Source of the DNA: Cylicocyclus nassatus
Lineage: Eukaryota > Nematoda > Chromadorea > Rhabditida > Strongylidae
Reading direction: 5' to 3'
NCBI GenBank assembly: GCA_958299035.1
Contig: CATQJL010000305.1
Coordinates: 72,260,792 to 72,324,791, forward strand
DNA: 64,000 bases
The notes under the pieces are model-generated. The model had not been told where the DNA came from and did not search any database. It saw nothing but the letters and a program-made list of their open reading frames with translations. Below, one piece after another: positions 57,303-64,000 of the stretch; the first letter of the stretch is position 1; each line of letters opens with the position of its first letter. The position numbers were made by a program, and so were the translations under genes.

Positions 57303-58489
57303 CAAATGCTCTGTGAATGTCAAAACTGAGCCCAGGAAGTGCTTTTTTAGTAATGTACCCTTGCCTTTATGCTTATGTTTTGACAGTCTGAAACAGCAGT
57401 ACAGCTGCATTAAGTGAGCAGGAATGGCTAATGTTCATGTGCAAATCTCTCCATCTTTAAAGCCTTCTGGAATATCTGTCTTGGTTCCCATCAAATCTTT
57501 TGCATAACTAGTGTCAATAAATCAATTAAGGGCTTTAGTTACAATTACAGCTTTTCCGCCATGGAGCAAGAGCCCCCGTTGCAAACTACAGTGATGAGAT
57601 AATGCGTACAATTTTCCGGAATGGGCTTGGACAGTTGACAGATGTTAGTGAACTATTTGTAATCGTTTGCACAGAAAAATTTTTACTACGCGACTACACT
57701 TATTCAGAAGGGTTTGGAGGGGAACAGAAAGATTGGAAGGTTTCTTAGGCAGCGTTATGTAGAAGGTAAAGATTTTTTGAGGGTCCCACTCCTACCGAAA
57801 CAGGTAGGTTGGAAACACAGCGCAGCTTTTTCTTGTTTTCAGTTTTCACAGTACTTCAAAACATTTAAGGTTTACTTCCGCAGTACAGGCGTTGGACGTT
57901 GCTTAATGACGGGATTGGGCGTTGGTTCAGTGATGTTTGCTGGTAGCAAACCAGCAATGAGTGCTGTTCCAATTTACACTCAAGAAACTCGCAGCAAAGA
58001 TGTGGATAATGCTCGTTCTGACCATCAGCGTATATAATGTTTTCAGCTCTTGCTGCGAAGCCCCAAAGAGTGTAAATATGAGAATAGAAGATTATTCAAA
58101 AAGTGTGGTAAGGAACCAGGACATTACAAGACGGTAGGCAAGGATAAGAATTAAGCTGTAGCCACTATTCTCAATATCTCTACCATTTAGTGGCCGGAAT
58201 ACGAAGCATTTGTGTTCGAATGCATGGGACTCAATGCTCTGACTACATTATTTAAAGAACCCGGATCTTTTGCCAAGGCAGAGCCAATGTATAATGAAGT
58301 AGGCGATACAATTTTTCAAAACGCTTACATGGGAAAGATACAGACGTAGCCTTGAACTGAATTGTATAGAATCTGCTCATCTGCTGGCCAAAGCGGGAAC
58401 CGGCCCTTATTTCGAATAGATGTGAGACTTTGCAGGCTCCATTTCTCATTCCGAATTTCAGTTAGAGCTTAGATAGGGGGCATCTCAGA
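57303..58489. other. No supported gene
   Basis: A 107-codon frame at 57714-58037 crosses internal splice-like sites (AACAG-GTAGGT, TTTTCAG) and may be several exon fragments or nothing; I could not build a consistent model. Confidence 0.35.
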
Positions 58490-59811
58490 CACACGCGGTT
58501 AAGTCCCGCCAGTGAAAAAGTTGTGTCCCGACGGAGTGACTGCGAGACACAAGAAAAATGATTCGCGAGAAAACCGGGACTTCTGCATTTCGTTCGGGAT
58601 AACGCTGCGCGACAGGCGCTTTTGTCCCGAAATGCAGGAGCTGCTGTGGGAGACCCGATAGCGATCCAATTCACCAGCGGGACTCCAGCTCTAGGCTCAT
58701 ACACAAAAATCAATTAAGCTCACCGATACAGCAGCTTCGGAAGCCAAGTCCGAGTTCAGAATTGGATAACGCCAAGATCCTATCAAAAGTTGTCCGTTAG
58801 ATAACATATTGACTCTGTTCTTACCTGAGAGCTTGGAAACACATCCAACGTTGTGGACATTGAAGGTAGTCTGACCATGAGTCCTATTTGACGCAAGTAC
58901 CCTTTACGCTCAGACACTGGGAGCGGCTGACCCGCTTACCCCGAAATCGCGTCTCCCGATAATGTCCCGCTTCATTTTTACTGACGGGAACCCCGACTCT
59001 CGAGACAAACCGGGTGTCGCGCAAGACTACCGATTTTCTTGCTATTTCTCACCAGTGCGTCACCTCTGCTTCGCAGAGGCTCGCACTGGCCATATTTTCT
59101 GTATGCCTTACTCATTCCCGCCTAATAATGACATTGAAACTCACCGCGCTATGTAGGCTATCACGAATAATTCGTAAACAACTACTCATTCGTAGAGGTT
59201 TTCCATGTGAGTCAGTATTTTCGCGTGGATAAAATCTTTCCCAGAGAAACAGATGCAAATTCGAATAGTTTTTGGAATTTTTATGGCTTGGTAGTCGCCG
59301 TAAGGACAATAAACATAGTGGGCTACATCTCTGTGCAAAAATATTCTCAAATGATCAGGTAAAATCTTGAAAAATTGACCGCTTACACAGCGAATGCTTT
59401 TTGGCGCTATTTTCGTAAAGTAGTAGACTTTTCGTTACTTTTTTAGGCTAACGTCCATGGCTTGCACATTAGCTTGTCAAATATATCCTTAACTTTGCAA
59501 AAAGTAGTACTACGGTCCCAAATTTGCTGGCCAGAAGCCAAGTGGATCCGTTTGACGCGCAATTTCCAATGGATCCACTCAACGGATCCGCTCATGCTTT
59601 TGTATAGTGAACTTTCATGCTGATAGCGTGCGCTATGCAAAATTTGGGCTCAGGACGTTGGCTGGAACACGCTCTACGAATTTCGTGACAGACGGAGATT
59701 CACACACACACACAGACAGACAGCCAAACGTAAACAACCCTTAGCCCGTTATTATAAGTTATGATTTTGCGGGAGGATCTCCTGCGGAACTTAACCACGG
59801 ATGTCTGAGAT
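58490..59811. mobile_element. CATCTCAGAC-family element with both ends, carrying a nested insertion
   Basis: Left GCATCTCAGAC...GGTTAAGTCCCGCC and right GCGGAACTTAACC...GTCTGAGAT are inverted ends. The interior (58530-58690, 58925-59040) has the TGTCCCG/CGGGAC motifs of 9185-9345 and 11085-11306. The second Helentron-like family is inserted at about 59049-59762. Confidence 0.65.
59049..59762 (-). mobile_element. Second Helentron-like family, copy 2
   Basis: Shares order and sequence with 50008-50880. At its 3' end (plus-strand left) CCTCTGCTTCGCAGAGG forms a hairpin near the terminus, as Helitron-like elements do; its 5' end is the CACACACA/ACAGACAGACAG run plus TTATTATAAGT. Confidence 0.5.
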
Positions 59812-59836
59812 ACTGTTACACTGCTACATAAGTCCA

Positions 59837-60828
59837 GTGGCCGTATTCATCAACGAACCCCGAGGGTTAAACTAACCCTGGAGGGTTAGTTTAACCCTGG
59901 AAAGCCTTTAACCCGTATTCATGAAACTCAGGGTAGACTTAACCCTGAGGGTTAAATCTAACCTTGAGGGTTAATTTTACCCCGAAAGCGACTAACCCGT
60001 ATTCATCAACGAACCGTGAGGGTTAAACTAACTCTGGAGGGTTAAACTTACGTGATTCATCAGGGTTAATTTAACCCTAGATCAGAGCAAGGTTAACTCT
60101 ACCCTAACACTTCATACAAACATTTACTGCATCTAACAGTTTATGGAAATCGATCAACGAGTATTGTAGTATTTAGTAATGATTGTTGTTATAGTATTTA
60201 GTTTCGACTTCGTTTTATGTTTATATTCGAAGTACATGAAACACTGACTTCACGAGAAAAAGAATTCTAGCTTTGGTGACAAATGAATGCGACGAGGAAA
60301 AATGGCATTCCACTCTGACAAGTGCCAAAACAGAAGAACCCCTTTATAATGACACGCGTTGACCCCTAAAGGTGTAGCACAAGCCCGGTATAAAACGAAC
60401 TGCGCAAAAGTAGAACTTACACTGCACAATTGCACACATGAAAATAAACTCACGCTGTGATATTGGATGCTGCACAAGTATGCAGATGTATTATAAAAAC
60501 TAGTGTTAGAAGCTTATTTGTTGACTGTACTACTATAACAGTAAAAGAATGGAAGTATAAAGTGAATTTAGCCCGTACTTAGGCATTCTGTGATGTGAGT
60601 TTGCACAGCGCACGCGTAACTGACGCCTTAACCCTCCAGGGTTAGTTTAACCCTCAGGGTTGATGAATATGGCCACAGGTTCGTTGATCGATACGGGTAT
60701 ATCGCGTTCCGTGGTAAACCCTAGCCTATGGTTGATGAATACGGCCAATGAACCCTGAGGGTTAAACTAACCCTGGAGGGTAAGCTTAACCCTCAGGGTT
60801 CGTTGATGAGAACGGCCACAGTAGCCTA
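59837..60828. mobile_element. Foldback element of GAGGGTTAAACTAACCC repeats
   Basis: GTGGCCGTATTCATCAACGA at the left and TCGTTGATGAGAACGGCCAC at the right are inverted ends. Both sides contain arrays of CCCTGGAGGGTTAGTTTAAC-type palindromes. Partial ends recur inside (about 60661-60690 and 60735-60755), so several copies are stacked. The middle (60140-60590) is AT-rich and non-coding. Confidence 0.75.
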
Positions 60829-60959
60829 AGGCAGTTCTCGGATCCCCTTTTGATGAAGCTAATTTGCCAAACGCGACGAGAGCGGCGCTAACAGTGTAAG
60901 ATTTAGGCAGGATATAGACAAAGGCTACTGCAGACCAAACGGCGAAAACAGTTCAGTTG

Positions 60960-62060
60960 ACCGGGCGCGAACCTGGCGCGCGCGTATCTTCACCTTGTAA
61001 GCCTTGCGCCTTATGCGCGTCGCGGCTAATAAAACCGAGTTTGCGCCTCAGGTTTTGCGCCTTCGTCCGGCAGCGTTCGCTTGCGGTTGCACATGCAAGC
61101 GTATGTTAGCCTGCGATCACAACCTGAAAGCAAATTCGCACAACTGTGAATGAAGTGGAAAGGTATTATAGTCTGGACCCCGGCCAGCTTCCCATAGGTA
61201 CCTCCGCGGCGCACACGCGGCGCGCGCTCGCCTTGCTGCTTCTCAATCCTATTATGAGTAGTAAGCATTTCTAAATACAATGGGAGTGAGATGAAGAGTG
61301 GAAGTGTCCAAGCCTATCACGAAAGAAACCTAGGCAACAGTGTAACGAGTAAAACCTCTACTAGTCGCGGATGCCAGCCAGTCGCTGCGAGTGTGAGACT
61401 CTCCAATCATTGAAGAAGGTACCAAGTAAATCAGAAAGGACAAGCATCACTGGCAACAATTTTCACCTCTCTGTAGAAAAAAAAGTTAAAAATGTAAGCT
61501 GGAACACAAGCACAATGGAAAAACAAAGTACAGTTGGCTTATCGAAAGTTTCCACATCGAGTTAGAAACAACCATTATTCAAGAAACGCTTCTAATGGTA
61601 CGCTCATTGTAAAGACAAAACTCTAATTATGTTCTGCTTAGAAATGATAAAAATCCTCACTAGTTGAAAAAAAGACCTTAAAACAAAAGTGCTCGGGGTT
61701 TCAGTGCACGTAAAAAGACATTATAGGCTATTGTCTATGGCTGCTGAACCTAAAATAGGGAGATTAGAGAGTAACAATACTAAACAGAAAAAAAAATCAA
61801 GAAATCTTCCCGAGCAGGCTGACTTGAAGGGCGCGTTGAAGGCGTGCGCTGCGGGTGCGTCGCGGTGGTACCTATGGGAAGCTGGCTGGGGCACCCACTA
61901 TAGAAGAGCCGTTTTCGGACCATATTGCGGGCTTCAGGATTCACAGATGAAGGCAAACTCGGCGAATCCTCGACCTCGAAACTTTTTGCTTATGGGGTTG
62001 TTCAGTGGTCCCGAATCCAAAAGAGCGGGTAAGCCGATTTTGCCCGGACGCTGCCTTTAG
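60960..62060. mobile_element. GC-rich TTAA-family element, left end unresolved
   Basis: The right end CCCGGACGCTGCCT-TTAG is typical of the AGGCAG family. Segment 61171-61235 is mirrored at 61841-61895 (GGTACCTATGGGAAGCTGGC). A 123-codon frame at 61689-62060 lies across this repeat and is not a gene. Confidence 0.5.
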
Positions 62061-62125
62061 ACATATATCAACAATGCCTGTATTCTTGTACAATCACTTT
62101 AGGAAGAATGCCGTCCATAGGTATC

Positions 62126-63743
62126 TTAAAGGCAGCGTCCAGGCAGATCTGGATCTATGAGGCTTTTACGTGGAAAGTATTTTTGGGGCCCTAACTAAGG
62201 CACTACCCAAGCGGCAGCTCATGTAGTGCTCTAATGGCTGAGATATTCCCCTCAGGGCCCGGCACAAGGTGGGCAAGCGGGGTTTTCCAAAACGAATACC
62301 CCTTTGATCCCAGTAAGTTTTACGAATACTCCCTTGAGCCCAAAAATGACGTTTTGTGCTTGTGCGACGAGATTACCGGCCACACTTCGCCTAAAAGCGC
62401 TCAAAAGCGCCCAAATTGCTCAAATTCCTCATATTACTCAAATTGCTGTACCAAGATAGGAAACAGGAAGAAAAATAAGCAGTAAAAAGGATTAGGGAAT
62501 GAGAAAATATCAAAGAAACGCGGTCATAGGAATGAGAGACGCCGTTCCCGCGCGCATCGATTGACTGGGGCGCGCTTTCTATCTTAGAAAGCTGGGCTGC
62601 TGATGCCATTTTGGGCTCCAACAATGACAAGAGGAGGAGTTTCGGAACCAAAATTTCACCATGTAGTAAACTTTAGGTGTACCACAGATTTATGTAAAAA
62701 TTTTGAGAAAATTATGTGAATTGAGAGTTTTGCCGACCTCAGGTGGGAATTAGGTCGGCAAATGCCGACCTAATTTGGAAATAAGTTAAGGAAACTCTTC
62801 ATTCACATAAGTTTTTCATAATATTTCATACTTTATTACTTAGTCCTATTGCGCATATACACACCGAAGCCCGCGCGATTTCGTTACCTCTGCGTTGCAA
62901 ATGAGCCATTTTTCCATTTCTTTAATAGCGCAAAATTTCCAGAAAAAAGTTTGCCACAACCTTCAGTCACATAATTTCTCAATGAAACTCCTCAGTTAAG
63001 TCCTGCAAGCCCGTGTGCATGTACTTACCAAGTTTCATACCATATCGTTCATCTGCGCTTTCCAAACGAGCCGTTTAAATTCACAGTTTCATTTACCAGT
63101 TTTGCGAAATTCTCGGAAAAAATGCTAATTACTCGTTCCGTTCACATAAGTTTTTCATAATTTTTCATACTATGTTTCCACTAGCCTCTGTCCGTTCGCA
63201 CACAAAATTTGGTGCCATATCGTTACACACACATTGAGAACTAGTCATGTTTGCAGTTACAAATAGCATCGCTTGGGCGACGTCGCGCGTGCGGCACTTA
63301 GCGACGGCGCGGTTTGACGCGCGCGAACTCCAGTGTTCGCCTGTTGAGGCGCATAACATGTCAAGATAAGTAGCGAGCATGAACTACCAATTTTTTTCCG
63401 GGGCTCTGCCCCGGACCCCGCAAAAACGATTTCCCCTTTGCTTTTTGGCCCCAGAACGATTTCCAGCTTGTCATTTGCCGACCTCGTGCCGGGCCCTGAT
63501 TCCCCTCGAAACTGGCCCCCGCGAACGTATTCGCATGGATTCATGGCAGTTTCCCGCCAGGATCCACGCTTTGCGCCATGAATCCATGCGAAACACGGTC
63601 GCGGGGGCCAGTTTCGAGGGGAATATCTCAGCCATTAGAGCACTACATGAGCTGCCGCTTGGGCAGTGCCTAAGTTAGGGCCCCAAAAGTACTTTCCACG
63701 TAAAAGCCACATAGGTCCAGATCTGCCTGGACGCTGCCTTTAA
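62126..63743. mobile_element. TTAA-family element, 1.6 kb, 130-bp inverted repeats
   Basis: TTAA-AGGCAGCGTCCAGGCAG at the left and CTGCCTGGACGCTGCCT-TTAA at the right. Inverted repeats run from the ends through GGGGCCCTAACTAAGGC and AGCACTACATGAGCTGCC to ATTCCCCTC. Inside the right repeat a palindromic insert at about 63506-63625 (GAAACTGGCCCCCGCG...CGCGGGGGCCAGTTTC) splits it; the repeat then resumes as GTGCCGGGCCCTGA. The interior has a GCCGACCTAATT hairpin near 62735-62775 and no transposase. Confidence 0.8.
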
Positions 63744-63927
63744 GCGAATCGCTCCGCAAACATCGAACAAAGTTTTGAGATTAGCATTTCGAGACCAACT
63801 CAGTAATATGTTGATATCGCATCCTAAAAGGCCCGCTAGTGTGTATCATTTTATGTTGGCACGATCCAGAACTGCTATGCGTACTGCCATTAAGCTTCTC
63901 TTCATAAACACAGTCACAGCAGTATAC

Positions 63928-64000
63928 TCAAAGGCAGCGTCCAGGCAGATTCTCGACTTCTATATTTTTATGTCATCCACGCCTTTCCATGGCGCTGATT
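63928..64000. mobile_element. TTAA-family MITE cut by the window edge
   Basis: AAAGGCAGCGTCCAGGCAGA and the following 50 bp match the inverted right end of 14648-14969 almost base for base. Confidence 0.7.

Noticed and set aside
59837..60828. GGGTTA/TAACCC words as interstitial telomere repeat
   Set aside because: They are parts of longer palindromes (GAGGGTTAAACTAACCC) with transposon-like ends, and the usual nematode telomere unit is TTAGGC.
61689..62060. Plus-strand 123-codon frame
   Set aside because: Lies across a GC-rich inverted repeat and ends inside a transposon terminus; length follows from GC content.

Overview
The window looks like nuclear DNA of a nematode. It is fairly AT-rich, gene-poor and full of repeats. 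Its clearest gene is a ten-exon Wnt ligand whose introns follow the worm style (GT donors, TTTTCAG/TTTTAG-type acceptors, several introns of only 62-87 bp). The longer introns and heavy transposon load would suit a clade V worm, for example a strongylid or relative, but that placement is inference. Two copies of a 26-nt amplification-adapter sequence and a 500-N gap show that the assembly came at least partly from PCR-amplified long-read DNA.

Genes. The Wnt gene (38085-42338, + strand) splices in my reading to an uninterrupted 360-residue secreted protein with 24 mature cysteines, most like the WNT5/CWN-2 group. The last two exons of an unidentified gene (10224-10889, +) join in phase. Weaker candidates are a three-exon 50-residue micro-gene at 48104-48360, a 184-codon ORF at 52934-53488, a 121-codon ORF at 26320-26685 and an isolated 75-nt exon-like block at 54863-54937. 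No rRNA or functional tRNA gene was recognised, and nothing bacterial or CRISPR-like.

Repeats. Most of the rest is transposon sequence, often nested. (1) TTAA-flanked inverted-repeat elements with an AGGCAG terminus occur at 1659-2932 (three end to end), 14648-14969, 18300-18718, 27247-27909, around 62057, 62126-63743 and at the right edge. (2) TA-flanked CAGGGTGTCCC elements lie at 3727-4600 and 6406-7085. (3) Helentron-like elements ending in CTAGT lie at 6117-6405, 20603-20626, 24507-24769 and 25412-25969, with a second family at about 50008-50880 and 59049-59762. (4) TTA/TAA-flanked CAAGGGAA foldbacks lie at 16579-18299, 40105-40568 and 43419-44118; the longer ones carry tRNA-like A and B boxes. 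(5) A decayed Penelope-like element (17037-18058) encodes a GIY-YIG domain and a hammerhead-like ribozyme. (6) A CATCTCAGAC-terminated family lies at 9185-9345, 11056-13767 and 58490-59811. (7) Several foldbacks and a 5-kb inverted-repeat element (32649-37601) lie upstream of the Wnt gene.

The insertion order can be read in places. The Penelope-like element entered a CAAGGGAA foldback and made a 12-bp duplication. A hAT-like 2.4-kb element entered a CATCTCAGAC element and made an 8-bp duplication, and a CAGGGTGTCCC element split a Helentron-like copy at a TA. The longest stretches in which I see no gene or clear repeat are 7985-9184, 13768-16578, 18719-20602, 20627-23480, 27910-32648 and 44691-47120.
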